From CAYLLT01 sp964591605 (lineage in GTDB: Bacteria; Planctomycetota; Phycisphaerae; UBA1845; PWPN01), in NCBI GenBank assembly GCA_964591605.1, contig CAZQEN010000135.1, positions 1 to 18,375 of the forward strand: 18,375 nt of DNA, written 5' to 3'. The notes beneath the pieces are model-generated. The model searched no databases and was not told the origin of the DNA. It saw only the letters and a program-made list of their open reading frames with translations. This document shows positions 8,545-16,587 of the stretch, in pieces. The position numbers and the translations under genes were made by a program. Within the stretch, counting starts at the first letter, position 1; each line of letters begins with the position of its first letter.

Positions 8545-9666
8545 ATGAAATGCGACTCATGCCGCATATGGCTCTGCCTGGTGCTGCTGGCGGCGCCCGG
8601 CCGTGCGGAGACGCTGCTCCACGACAACGGCAAATGGGTCAACGACGCGCCGGTCAACACCCCGATGATCGGCCAGACTCCAGGGAACAGCCATCGGCTT
8701 CCGGCACCGGCATCGAGTCTGAGCGGTTTCGGCGATTTTGGCTGGCCGGTCAACTGGCTGCCGAGCGGCACGTTCGACGCCGCGGCCGACGATTTCACAC
8801 TCTCCACGCGGGTCCATCTCACGCGCGTGCGTCTCTTTGCCTACGAAGCGAGCGCCTCCAACACGAATAACACATTGACCGGCGGCTACCTGCGGATTTG
8901 GAACACCGCGCCGACGGGCCTGCGGCTGACCACGAACGACGCCCGCATTGTGGCCGGTTTTATCGGAACCGGACCCGACGAGAGCGACAAACTGCTCCCC
9001 ATCGCTCAGGTGAATGCCGACCCGCTGGCCGGCGGCGCCGGCCGTTCCGTCTGGACCGGCGTCTATCGTCGGGGCGGGGTGTACGACACGACAACCAGCC
9101 GCCCGATCATCGCCCTCGACTTCGATGTCTCCTCCTGGCCGGAGCTGGATGCGGGGACGTACTGGCTCGAAGTCTCACTGCTGGGGAGCACCACGGGGGT
9201 GGAAGCCTGGGTGCTCACGGAGGAGCGGAAGGGGGCGCGGGCCAAGGAGATTTCCGGGGGCAACTACGTTGATGCCGTCGGCAGCGGTGTTGCGCAGGTC
9301 GACAGCCTGGGCCGCACCAATCTCCGCCCAGAGGTCGACTTCGCCTTCGAGTTGTTCGGAGACGAGGTGCCCGTTCTGACCTGCAACACCCCATTCGCTG
9401 ACGCGGAGGGCAACGGCATCGGCTTCGGGCTGGGCGATGGGGATGTCGACCAGGACGACTTTGGGATCTTCCAAAGGTGCTTCACCGGAAGGGGACCGGG
9501 GCAGCCGCCGATCCCGGCGGAGCCGGCCTACTGCGTGTGCTTTGACCGCGATAGCGACGGCGACATCGACGAGACCGACCTGGGCAGCCCGGGGGAGTTC
9601 AACTCGTTCACCAACTGCCGGAGCGGGCCGCAGGTCCCCGCAAACCCCGCCTGTGCCGCCCCCTGA
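8545..9666 (+). CDS. Secreted protein with dockerin-like C-terminus, paralogue of 10074-10994
   Basis: This 373-residue exported protein begins with a signal peptide (MKCDSCRIWLCLVLLAAPGRA). A beta-rich domain at about 20-275 is shared with the gene at 10074-10994. Both have LHDNGKW/LYDNGKW, LPAPAS, FDAAADDFT, GGYLRIWNTAPTG, SRPIIALDFD, GTYWLEVSL and YVDAVG in the same order. I know no enzyme signature in it. The C-terminal part has two calcium-loop segments, GDGDVDQDDFGIFQRC near 296-311 and DRDSDGDIDETDLG near 333-346, resembling dockerin repeats. It lacks the PEP-CTERM tail of its paralogue. ATG 8545 is favoured over ATG 8539 because GGAGGG ends 7 bases before it. It is divergent from the golvesin-like gene across 139 bases. 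Role is probably extracellular structure or adhesion (inference). Confidence 0.8.
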   Translation: MKCDSCRIWLCLVLLAAPGRAETLLHDNGKWVNDAPVNTPMIGQTPGNSHRLPAPASSLSGFGDFGWPVNWLPSGTFDAAADDFTLSTRVHLTRVRLFAYEASASNTNNTLTGGYLRIWNTAPTGLRLTTNDARIVAGFIGTGPDESDKLLPIAQVNADPLAGGAGRSVWTGVYRRGGVYDTTTSRPIIALDFDVSSWPELDAGTYWLEVSLLGSTTGVEAWVLTEERKGARAKEISGGNYVDAVGSGVAQVDSLGRTNLRPEVDFAFELFGDEVPVLTCNTPFADAEGNGIGFGLGDGDVDQDDFGIFQRCFTGRGPGQPPIPAEPAYCVCFDRDSDGDIDETDLGSPGEFNSFTNCRSGPQVPANPACAAP

Positions 9667-10073
9667 TCCGGGCGTCTGAGAGCGTGTTTGAGGAGGTGTC
9701 TGGGTCCACCCCGTTTCACAGAGCGGCGTGGGGTACCGACAGTTGCGGAGGAATCTCGCGTCCCCCTGTCCGCCAGCCCGCGCTGCGCGACGGGACGGGA
9801 CACCCCTCTGAGACACGATGAGAGGAAGCCCCGCCATGGCAGGTCCAGCCAGAACTGCCCGAGCCCTCCCGATGGCCTGCCCACCACCCGCAGGGGTACC
9901 CGAAAGATTCGCCAGACCCCGAAAGTTTTTTCAAGCTACGCTATTGCTTTTCCACCCTGGTTGGGTATCCTGGATAGGGTGCGGTGGGTACCAGTTCGGG
10001 CACCTTCGCGCATTCAGGAAGGGAAAAGCCCATGCAACTGTCCGTCATCTCCCTGTACATCAGGAGGGCCCTT
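9667..10073. other. Intergenic region between paralogues; no gene seen
   Basis: These 407 bases separate the two secreted paralogues. Open frames on either strand here are Pro/Arg/Ser-rich and look like GC-driven noise. The start contains GAGCGTGTTTGAGGAGG, reminiscent of some insertion-sequence ends, but no partner end or transposase was found. The segment 9921-9950 is AT-richer than its surroundings and leads into the candidate promoter of the PEP-CTERM gene. Confidence 0.6.
9944..9971 (+). promoter_or_regulatory. Candidate promoter for PEP-CTERM gene
   Basis: TTGCTT (9944-9949) and TATCCT (9966-9971) are separated by 16 bases and lie just after an AT-richer stretch. The leader to the ATG at 10074 would be about 95 bases. 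This is a consensus match only. Confidence 0.35.
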
Positions 10074-10994
10074 ATGAGGCAATCAATGGTTGTCGGCTGC
10101 GCGCTGATCGCGCTCGCCGTCGGAACACTTCCGGTTAACGCTGCGCTTCTCTACGACAACGGCAAATGGCTCAACGATCCGCCCACCAACACGCCCACGG
10201 TTGGCACGGTGGTCGGCAAGAGCTACCGTCTTCCCGCCCCGGCCTCCGGCGGCGGCGGTGATTTTGCCTGGCCCGTCGACTGGCTGCCGGACAACACGTT
10301 CGATGCGGCGGCCGACGACTTCACGATCGACAGCGGCGTGCTGGGCAGTCAACCGAACTTCCAGCTCAACCGCATTCGCGTGTATGTCTACGAATCGGGT
10401 GCAGCCAACACAAACAACACGATTCTCGGCGGATATCTGCGTATCTGGAACACCGCTCCGACCGGTGCACGCCTGGGCGCCAACGACGGACGCATCGCGG
10501 CCGGCTATATGGGCACCGGCGCCACCAGCGCGGACATGCTCACCCCCATGGGAGAGGTTTCCAGCGATCCGCTCGGCGGCGGTGCAGGCCGCTCGACGTG
10601 GACCGGGGCCTATCGCCGGGGCAATCTCGCCGATACAAGCACTTCGCGTCCGATCATCGCCCTCGATTTCGATCTGACTGGCAACGCAAACTTTCCGGAG
10701 CTTTCCGGCGGCACATACTGGCTCGAGGTCTCCCTGGTCGGCAGTACGGGCGGCACCCAGGCGTGGGTACCCACCGAAGAGCAGAAGGGCAACCGCGGCA
10801 GGGAAATCTCCGCAGGCAATTATGTCGATGCCGTCGGCGCGGGGACCGGGATCGTAGACCAGCTCGGCCGTACCAATATCCGGCCGAACATCGACTTTGC
10901 CTTCGAGCTTTACGGCGAAGCGACGCCCGAACCCGCCTCCCTCGTCCTGCTCGCCGCGGGCGGGCTGGTGCTGAGGGCCCGACGTCGCGGGTGA
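10074..10994 (+). CDS. PEP-CTERM sorting-signal secreted protein
   Basis: This 306-residue exported protein has a signal peptide at 1-23 (MRQSMVVGCALIALAVG, then TLPVNA). It shares with the upstream paralogue a domain of roughly 250 residues (LLYDNGKWLND, FDAAADDFTI, GGYLRIWNTAPTG, RPIIALDFDL, YVDAVGAG, GRTNIRPNIDFAFEL). Residues 284-306 form a PEP-CTERM signal: TPEPAS, a hydrophobic stretch, then RARRRG. In known systems such a tail is recognised by an exosortase, which processes the protein for surface or matrix display. No exosortase lies in the window. ATG 10074 is preferred because AGGAGGG sits about 7 bases upstream and the signal peptide starts cleanly; ATG 10032 is in frame with a GGAAGGGG upstream. 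It fits with the PEP-CTERM-type deacetylase 3.4 kb downstream. Confidence 0.87.
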   Translation: MRQSMVVGCALIALAVGTLPVNAALLYDNGKWLNDPPTNTPTVGTVVGKSYRLPAPASGGGGDFAWPVDWLPDNTFDAAADDFTIDSGVLGSQPNFQLNRIRVYVYESGAANTNNTILGGYLRIWNTAPTGARLGANDGRIAAGYMGTGATSADMLTPMGEVSSDPLGGGAGRSTWTGAYRRGNLADTSTSRPIIALDFDLTGNANFPELSGGTYWLEVSLVGSTGGTQAWVPTEEQKGNRGREISAGNYVDAVGAGTGIVDQLGRTNIRPNIDFAFELYGEATPEPASLVLLAAGGLVLRARRRG

Positions 10995-11457
10995 ACCGCT
11001 CACGCTTGCCGGTGTACCCTGCCCTGTGCCGGGGCGCACTCACCATCGGCGGGCAGGAGACGTCCGTCGCCGGCAACAGGCCACACGGATACGAGCGAGG
11101 GCTGGGCCTGACCCGGCCCCGCTCACCGCTTGGCGCAGGCGCCCTCCCCCTTCTCTCCGGATAACTGACCCCAGCATTCTTGCTCCAACGTACGTCACAA
11201 TAAAGACTTAACTGTCGCCCCTTCACCGCCGACGTCTTCCCGAGATTCCATCGGCAAGGGCCGATATATACACTGTGGCGGCCCTTCGGGAGGGCAGCCG
11301 GTGTATGGCTGCGCGCCGGCCCAGGATCGTCGAGGGACGACCGGCCCGCCCGTGCCCTCATGCCTCCAGCGGCACGGGAATGGCCGATTCCGCCGAGCCG
11401 GGACCGGGCGGCGGGCTCGGGGGTTCTCTCGTGTCGAAGCCGGCCTGCGGTTGATCC
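10995..11457. other. Intergenic region before pgsB; hairpin-rich 3' half
   Basis: No gene is seen in these 463 bases. The first half (to about 11220) is unstructured to the eye, apart from a short AT-richer patch near 11195-11212. The second half carries a run of perfect inverted repeats listed separately. No clear sigma70 promoter stands out; TATATACA near 11266-11273 is a possible -10 without a good -35. Confidence 0.6.
11281..11420 (+). ncRNA. Candidate structured leader RNA upstream of pgsB (hairpin series)
   Basis: Four stem-loops follow one another. GCCCT/AGGGC has a 5-base loop (11281-11295). GCCGG...CCGGC encloses TCGTC-GAGG-GACGA with a 7-base bulge (11315-11345). CCCGTGCC/GGCACGGG is eight perfect pairs with a 14-base loop (11349-11378). 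CCGAGCC/GGCTCGG is seven perfect pairs with a 14-base loop (11393-11420). The last ends 37 bases before the pgsB ATG. I do not match them to any known riboswitch or RNA class. GC-rich DNA yields hairpins by chance, so this is a candidate only. Confidence 0.35.
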
Positions 11458-12663
11458 ATGCTCACTCGTCACCTCTGGCTACTGGCCTGCGTCACGGTCC
11501 TGATGCTCATCTCGGCCGGCCTCGAGGCCCTGTTCCATCGGCGGGCCCTGCGTCGCGTCCCGATCCGCATCCACGTGAACGGTACTCGCGGCAAGTCGAG
11601 CGTGACGCGGTTGATCGCTGCAGGTCTGCGAACGGGCGGAATCGTGACCTGCGCCAAGACCACCGGCACCCTGGCCCGCATGATCCTCCCCGACGGATCG
11701 GAATACCCGATCTGCCGTCCGTCCGCCCCGAACGTGCTCGAACAGCTCCGGATCGTGGACGTGGCAGCGGCCTGCCAGGCTCAGGCCCTGGTCGTCGAGT
11801 GCATGGCGCTGCAGCCGATCCTGCAGTGGGTGAGTGAAAACAAGCTGATCCGTGCTACGCACGGGGTGATCACCAACGCGCGTCCCGATCACCTCGAGGT
11901 CATGGGGCCGACGGACACGGATGTGGCCTGGGCACTCGCGGGGATGGTCCCTCGGCAGGGAAGGATGTTCACCGCTGAGCGGCGGCATCTGGACGTGCTG
12001 GCGCGAGTCTGCGCCGATCGGAAGGCGAAACTGGAGACGGTGGACGAATCGGAGATCGGCGCGATCACGCCGGAAGAACTCGCGGGCTTCTCGTACGTCG
12101 AGCATGCCGAGAACGTCGCGTTGGCGCTGAAGGTGTGCGCGGCTTTGGGCATCGATCGCCGGGTGGCACTGCGAGGTATGTGGGCAGCGACGCCCGACCC
12201 CGGCGTGATGGCCACGTGCCGGATCGATTTCTTCGGGCGCGAGCTGTTCTTCGTGAACGGTTTTGCGGCCAACGACCCGGAATCGACGGAGCAGATCTGG
12301 CGGCTCGCCCTCGCGCGCTTTCCCAGCGTCGAGAAGCGAATCGCCATCTTCAACTGCCGACTGGACCGACCGGACCGCTCCCAGCAACTCGGACGGGCGT
12401 GTGCGGCGTGGCCGCGGGCGGATCACTACCTGCTGATCGGGACCGGAACCTACATCTTCGCCCGCTCCGCGATCCGGGCGGGGATCGACTCGCGCCGGCT
12501 GGTGCCCGCGGACCATCAGACGGTCGATCAGATCTTCGAGACAGTGATGTCACTGGCGGAGCGATCCGCACTGGTGATGGGCATGGGGAACATCGGCGGG
12601 CCGGGCCTGCAGGTCGTACAGTACTTCAAGAACCGCAGCGCTCCGGAGAGGAGGAGCTCATGA
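11458..12663 (+). CDS. pgsB: Poly-gamma-glutamate synthase PgsB/CapB
   Basis: This 401-residue ATP-dependent amide ligase of the Mur ligase superfamily joins glutamate through its gamma-carboxyl to build poly-gamma-glutamate at the membrane. A hydrophobic N-terminal segment (about 5-22) is followed by the nucleotide loop HVNGTRGKSS (39-48), TCAKTTGT (63-70), VECMALQP (112-119) and NARPDHLEVMG (139-149), all typical of PgsB/CapB. Length matches the family. The ATG at 11458 has no obvious Shine-Dalgarno. The hairpin-rich leader may explain this, or the true start may differ slightly. Its TGA overlaps the ATG of pgsC by four bases. A Mur ligase such as MurC or FolC is unlikely given the neighbours and the N-terminal membrane segment. 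Confidence 0.93.
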   Translation: MLTRHLWLLACVTVLMLISAGLEALFHRRALRRVPIRIHVNGTRGKSSVTRLIAAGLRTGGIVTCAKTTGTLARMILPDGSEYPICRPSAPNVLEQLRIVDVAAACQAQALVVECMALQPILQWVSENKLIRATHGVITNARPDHLEVMGPTDTDVAWALAGMVPRQGRMFTAERRHLDVLARVCADRKAKLETVDESEIGAITPEELAGFSYVEHAENVALALKVCAALGIDRRVALRGMWAATPDPGVMATCRIDFFGRELFFVNGFAANDPESTEQIWRLALARFPSVEKRIAIFNCRLDRPDRSQQLGRACAAWPRADHYLLIGTGTYIFARSAIRAGIDSRRLVPADHQTVDQIFETVMSLAERSALVMGMGNIGGPGLQVVQYFKNRSAPERRSS

Positions 12664-13139
12664 CCCTCCTGCCGCTGTCAATCGGACTGGGGCTGGTGAT
12701 CAGCCTCATCTTCTCCGAGTTGTTCGGACTGGCCGCCGGCGGTCTGGTCGTGCCGGGCTACATCGCGCTGTTCCTGAACCGCGACGGGGTCATTCCCGTG
12801 ATCCTGACCCTCGTCGCCGGCATTGCGACCTTCGCCATCGTCCGCGCTCTGGCCACGATCCTGATCATTTTCGGCAAGCGCCGCACCGTGCTGATGATCC
12901 TGGTGGGTTATCTGCTGGGCGCCCTCGTGCGAACCACTGCGGACGCCTGGTTCATGAACACGGGCGCTTCGCACGCCGCCGAGCACGCGGTGATCGGTTA
13001 CATCATCCCCGGCCTGATTGCGATCTGGCTCGACCGGCAGGGGGTGATCGAGACCCTGAGCACGCTGATCACAGCGTCCGTGGTCGTGCGGCTGCTGCTG
13101 CTTCTCTTTGCAGGCGAGGAGCTGATGACCTCCGGATGA
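12660..13139 (+). CDS. pgsC: Poly-gamma-glutamate biosynthesis membrane protein PgsC/CapC
   Basis: This 159-residue integral membrane protein has about four to five hydrophobic helices (SIGLGLVISLIFSELFG, GGLVVPGYIALFL, VILTLVAGIATFAIVRAL, VLMILVGYLLGAL, and a last one near 135-152). It carries the PgsC landmark GGLVVPGYIAL and a C-terminal hydrophobic end. PgsC forms the synthase core with PgsB. ATG at 12660 overlaps the pgsB stop (ATGA) and has AGGAGG five bases upstream, so both are co-translated. Length agrees with the family (about 150 residues). Confidence 0.93.
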   Translation: MTLLPLSIGLGLVISLIFSELFGLAAGGLVVPGYIALFLNRDGVIPVILTLVAGIATFAIVRALATILIIFGKRRTVLMILVGYLLGALVRTTADAWFMNTGASHAAEHAVIGYIIPGLIAIWLDRQGVIETLSTLITASVVVRLLLLLFAGEELMTSG

Positions 13140-13188
13140 CGACTTTGGCTTTGGGGTCTGATTTGACCGTGTATTGGTGTCAAAACAT

Positions 13189-14334
13189 ATGAAGCGGATC
13201 TACTGGCGGCCCAGAGGCATCTCGCGCACGGCGCTGACGCTGATTGCGGCGTTCTCCATCGCGGGGATCATCGTCGTCGAGCGATTTCAGCTCCAGACCC
13301 GCCAGCCCCATTACGAGGAGAAGATCGAGGCCTCCCGCCTGGCCCTGAAGGCGATGGAGGTCATCCGCGAGCAACGGGTGCGGCACGAGCCGGCGATCGA
13401 TCCGCTCCACGATCCGGCCGGCTCCGGGTTGATCGGCGTCGCGATGACGCCCGTGACCAGCGACCCGGGAAGCCTGCCCGCCAAGCAGACGTCGATCAAC
13501 CCCAATTTCGCCGCAGTCGTCGTGCAGTGGCTGAAAGAGGCGGGCGTGAACCAGGGAGACGCGGTCGCCGTCGGGGCATCGGGCTCGTTCCCGGCCCTGA
13601 ACATCTGCGTTTACGCGGCGCTCCAGACGCTCGGTGCCCGGACCGTGATCATCAGCAGCGCGTCGGCGTCTCAATGGGGGGCAAACCTGCCGAACTTCCT
13701 GTGGCTCGACATGGAGCGGATCCTCGAGGAGCAGCACGTATTCACCTTCCGGTCCGTAGCGGCGTCGCTGGGCGGAGCGGAGGACCTGGGTGCGGGCATG
13801 TCGCAAGAGGGAAAGGACCTGCTCGAAGCTGGCATCCGGCGGAACGGAATTGAGCCGGTCACGGCCACGTCGCTCGGTGAGAGTATCGATCAGCGGATGA
13901 GGTTGTACCGTGAGACGGCCGGGGGGAGCCCGATCAAGGCCTACATCAACGTGGGCGGGGGCACGACCTCGGTGGGCACGAGCGTCGGCAAGCGGCTCTT
14001 CGTGCCCGGGCTCAATCTCCGCCCGCCCGCGGGCGCCCTGGCGATCGATTCGGTGATGACGCGGTTCAGCCGGGCGGGCGTGCCGGTGATCCACTTCATC
14101 CAGATCGACCCTCTGGCGAAGGCCTACGGCCTGCCCCTCCAGCCGCGGGAAATGCCGGAGGCGGGCCAGGGACGCGTGTTCCATGCCCGGCAGTACAACC
14201 GGTGGCTGGCGACGGCGGTGCTGGTGGCCATCCTGGGCAGCCTGTACGCCTTTATCCGTACCGAGCTCGGCAGCCGGCTGATGCAGACGCCTTCCGGGTC
14301 CAAAGGTATGCCCCCGCAGGAGCCGATGATATAG
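13189..14334 (+). CDS. pgsW: Poly-gamma-glutamate system protein PgsW
   Basis: This 381-residue membrane-anchored protein matches the family called poly-gamma-glutamate system protein, found beside pgsBC in bacteria that often lack pgsA. It has an N-terminal membrane helix (about 12-30), then a large outside domain with VGASGSFPALN, SSASASQWGANLP and NVGGGTTSVG, and a second membrane helix near the C-terminus (RWLATAVLVAILGSLYAFI). Its biochemical role is not established to my knowledge. The ATG at 13189 is chosen as the first Met, with a weak GGTG upstream; TTG 13174 or GTG 13177 would add only a few residues. It follows pgsC by 49 bases and is probably in the same operon. Confidence 0.88.
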   Translation: MKRIYWRPRGISRTALTLIAAFSIAGIIVVERFQLQTRQPHYEEKIEASRLALKAMEVIREQRVRHEPAIDPLHDPAGSGLIGVAMTPVTSDPGSLPAKQTSINPNFAAVVVQWLKEAGVNQGDAVAVGASGSFPALNICVYAALQTLGARTVIISSASASQWGANLPNFLWLDMERILEEQHVFTFRSVAASLGGAEDLGAGMSQEGKDLLEAGIRRNGIEPVTATSLGESIDQRMRLYRETAGGSPIKAYINVGGGTTSVGTSVGKRLFVPGLNLRPPAGALAIDSVMTRFSRAGVPVIHFIQIDPLAKAYGLPLQPREMPEAGQGRVFHARQYNRWLATAVLVAILGSLYAFIRTELGSRLMQTPSGSKGMPPQEPMI

Positions 14335-14362
14335 GAAGGCGCACGGCCGTCGGCAGTCAGCC

Positions 14363-15241
14363 ATGCTCAATGCTTTCACTGTAGATCTGGAAGACTGGGC
14401 CCAGGCGGTGCTCGACCCGCACCTGCCGGTGAGCGAGCGCGTGGTCGAAAACACGCAGCGCGTGCTCGACTGGCTGGCGCGGCGCCGCGTGCGGGCCACC
14501 TTCTTCGCGCTGGGCAAAGTGTGCGAGAAGTTTCCGGATCTGCTGCCCGGAGTGGCGTCCGCCGGTCACGAAATCGGATCTCACGGATACGGTCACGAGC
14601 TGGTCTATTCAATCAGCGCAGACGAATTCCGTCGGGACGTGCGGCGTTCCGTGCAGCTCATCGAGTCCCAGACCGGCGTCCGGCCGATCGGCTATCGCGC
14701 GCCGGCCTTTTCGATTACCCGGTATTCACTCTGGGCGGGGAAGCTGCTGAGCGAGCTGGGTTTCCGCTACAGTTCGAGCATCTTTCCGGTCCGGCATCCG
14801 CGATACGGGATTCCCCAGGCCCCCCCCTACCCGTTTGAGTGGAACGACTGCGACCTGACGGAGTTTCCGATCACGACGTACCGGGCGCTCGGCCGTCGCT
14901 GGCCGTGCGTGGGCGGCGGGTATACGCGGCTGCTGCCGGGAATCGCCCTGGCCCGGGCGATTCGCCGCGCTAATCAGGCCGGTCAACCCGCGGTGGTGTA
15001 CCTGCACCCGTACGAGTTCGCACCGCGCGAGACGGGGTGGTTCGCCCGTCATGGGGCGAGCGCGCGGTGGCGGCGCCGTTTCACGCAGGAGCTGTGGCGT
15101 TCGCGCGTCGAGCCCCGGCTGACGCGGCTGGCGGGCGAGTTCGAGTTTGGCCCGATGTGCGAGGTACTGGGCATCGATGCCGCGCCGACCGCGGAGCACC
15201 GTTGCCAGCCGCACGCGACGCGGGCATTTGCCGTCGTGTGA
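14363..15241 (+). CDS. Polysaccharide deacetylase, PEP-CTERM/exosortase-locus subfamily
   Basis: This 292-residue NodB-type deacetylase removes acetyl groups from a polysaccharide in a metal-dependent reaction. The metal and catalytic motifs are VDLEDW (7-12) and GHEIGSHGYGHE (68-79, with His74 and His78). They are followed by GYRAPAFSI (110-118), YSSSIFPVRHPRYGIP (136-151), GGGYTRLLP (184-192) and YLHPYEF (213-219). The set RAPAFS, SIFP.RH..YGIP and LHP.E.. is characteristic of the deacetylase subfamily found in exosortase/PEP-CTERM polysaccharide loci, which have an extra C-terminal DUF3473 region. No signal peptide is visible, as usual for that subfamily. It follows pgsW by 28 bases. Placement next to poly-gamma-glutamate genes is unusual; its substrate is probably a glycan made by the neighbouring glycosyltransferase system (inference). 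Confidence 0.9.
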   Translation: MLNAFTVDLEDWAQAVLDPHLPVSERVVENTQRVLDWLARRRVRATFFALGKVCEKFPDLLPGVASAGHEIGSHGYGHELVYSISADEFRRDVRRSVQLIESQTGVRPIGYRAPAFSITRYSLWAGKLLSELGFRYSSSIFPVRHPRYGIPQAPPYPFEWNDCDLTEFPITTYRALGRRWPCVGGGYTRLLPGIALARAIRRANQAGQPAVVYLHPYEFAPRETGWFARHGASARWRRRFTQELWRSRVEPRLTRLAGEFEFGPMCEVLGIDAAPTAEHRCQPHATRAFAVV

Positions 15242-15327
15242 GGCGGCAACTATCGTATCGCACTTGTTCGCAACGAGCGGCGAATCCTGTCACGGGAGTC
15301 TCTGCGGCTGATCCGGCCGCGGCATCC

Positions 15328-16560
15328 ATGCACGTCGTCTACATTCACCAGTACTTCTCGACCAAGGAAGGCACGACCGGCACCCGCTCCTACGAGATGA
15401 GCCAGCGGCTCCTGGCGGCCGGGCACCACGTGACCATGATCTGCGCGGCCAGCGAGAACGCGCCGCCGTCGTTCCGCCGCGACGAGCGGGTCAGCCGGTT
15501 CGAGGTGGACGGCATCCGGGTCATCTGCATCGCCGAGCCCTATTCGAACACCATGGGGTTCGCCCGGCGGGCCCTGGCGTTCACGCGGTTCGCCCGGGAT
15601 GCCACCCGCGTCGTCAAGTCGCTGACCGGCGTGGATCTCGTCTTTGCGACCTCGACGCCGCTGACCGTGGCGATTCCGGGCGTCAAGGGCTCACGATATC
15701 TGAAGGTCCCGCTGGTTTTTGAAGTTCGAGACCTCTGGCCGGAACTTCCTATCGCGATGGGGCTCGTCCGGAACCCGCTCATGGTGTGGTACATGCGCCG
15801 GCTGGAGCGAACGGCGTATTTCTCGTCGCGGCGCGTGATTGCCCTGGCTCCGGGGATCCGTGATGGCATCTGCCGTCTGGGCTATCCGGCCGAGCGGGTG
15901 GCGGTGATTCCGAACTCGTGCGATCTCGATCTGTTCACGCCCAGCCGCGAGCCGCTCGACAATTCACGCTTCGGCGCGCCCGGCGACTTCCGGCTGGTCT
16001 TCACGGGGGCACACGGACTGGCGAACGGGCTGGATGCGGTGCTGGATGCGGTGGCCGAGCTGAAGCGGCGCGGGGCCAGGGGCCTGCGCTTCGTCTTCAT
16101 CGGCTCAGGGGGGCAGCGTGACCGGCTGATGGCCCGCAGCCGGTCGGAGGGGCTGGATGATCTGTGCGTCTGGCTGAAGGCGGTGCCAAAGGAGGAACTG
16201 GCCCGCGTGCTGCCGCGGATGGACGTCGGCCTGATGATCCTGAGGAACGTGCCGGCGTTCTACTTCGGAACCTCGCCGAACAAGTTCTTCGATTACATCT
16301 CGTGCGGCCTGCCGGTCCTCAACAATTACCCGGGCTGGCTGGCGAACATGATCGAGGTGAACCGGTGCGGCCTGGCCGTCCCCCCGGACGACGCCAAAGC
16401 GTTCGCCGACGCGGTCCTGTGGCTGCGCGACCATCCCGAGGAACGCCGCGAGATGGGCCGGCGCTCGCGGGCCCTGGCGGAACGGGAGTTTTCGCGCGAC
16501 CACATGGGCCGGCTGTTCGTCGAGACGCTCGAGGCGGCCCGGGCCGACTTCAGGGGCTGA
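15328..16560 (+). CDS. GT4-family glycosyltransferase
   Basis: This 410-residue GT-B-fold glycosyltransferase is similar to WbuB-like enzymes that transfer a sugar (often an N-acetyl-amino sugar) to a lipid-linked polysaccharide intermediate. The N-terminal domain has MHVVYIHQYFST and EGTTGTRSYEMSQRLLAAGH, then FEVRDLWPELPI near 131. The linker VAVIPNSCDLDLF starts near 191. The nucleotide-sugar site in the second domain includes VFIGSGGQRDRL and FGTSPNKFFDYISCGLPVL (about 313-331), where the EX7E-type motif of GT4 is modified to PNKFFDY. The ATG at 15328 gives a clean family N-terminus, and the upstream open frame is unrelated. The gap of 86 bases after the deacetylase shows no terminator. 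It is probably part of the same operon and completes an exopolysaccharide function. Confidence 0.9.
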   Translation: MHVVYIHQYFSTKEGTTGTRSYEMSQRLLAAGHHVTMICAASENAPPSFRRDERVSRFEVDGIRVICIAEPYSNTMGFARRALAFTRFARDATRVVKSLTGVDLVFATSTPLTVAIPGVKGSRYLKVPLVFEVRDLWPELPIAMGLVRNPLMVWYMRRLERTAYFSSRRVIALAPGIRDGICRLGYPAERVAVIPNSCDLDLFTPSREPLDNSRFGAPGDFRLVFTGAHGLANGLDAVLDAVAELKRRGARGLRFVFIGSGGQRDRLMARSRSEGLDDLCVWLKAVPKEELARVLPRMDVGLMILRNVPAFYFGTSPNKFFDYISCGLPVLNNYPGWLANMIEVNRCGLAVPPDDAKAFADAVLWLRDHPEERREMGRRSRALAEREFSRDHMGRLFVETLEAARADFRG

Positions 16561-16587
16561 TCCGCGCGCCGGTCCACGCCGCCCGAT

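Noticed and set aside
6309..8822. 837-residue start of the golvesin-like protein
   Set aside because: The extension crosses the divergent promoter region and the start of the next gene. A clear signal peptide begins at 8405.
7365..8870. 501-residue plus-strand open frame
   Set aside because: It is antisense to the golvesin/EF-hand-like gene, has a His/Arg-rich random composition and overlaps the true plus-strand gene at 8545.
9688..10077. 129-residue open frame between the secreted paralogues
   Set aside because: The composition is Arg/Pro/Ser-rich with no motif, it overlaps the better start of the PEP-CTERM gene, and it has no convincing ribosome site.
11301..11837. 178-residue open frame across the pgsB leader
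   Set aside because: It is out of frame with pgsB, Arg/Gly/Pro-rich without motifs, and the region is better explained by the hairpin-rich leader and the pgsB start.
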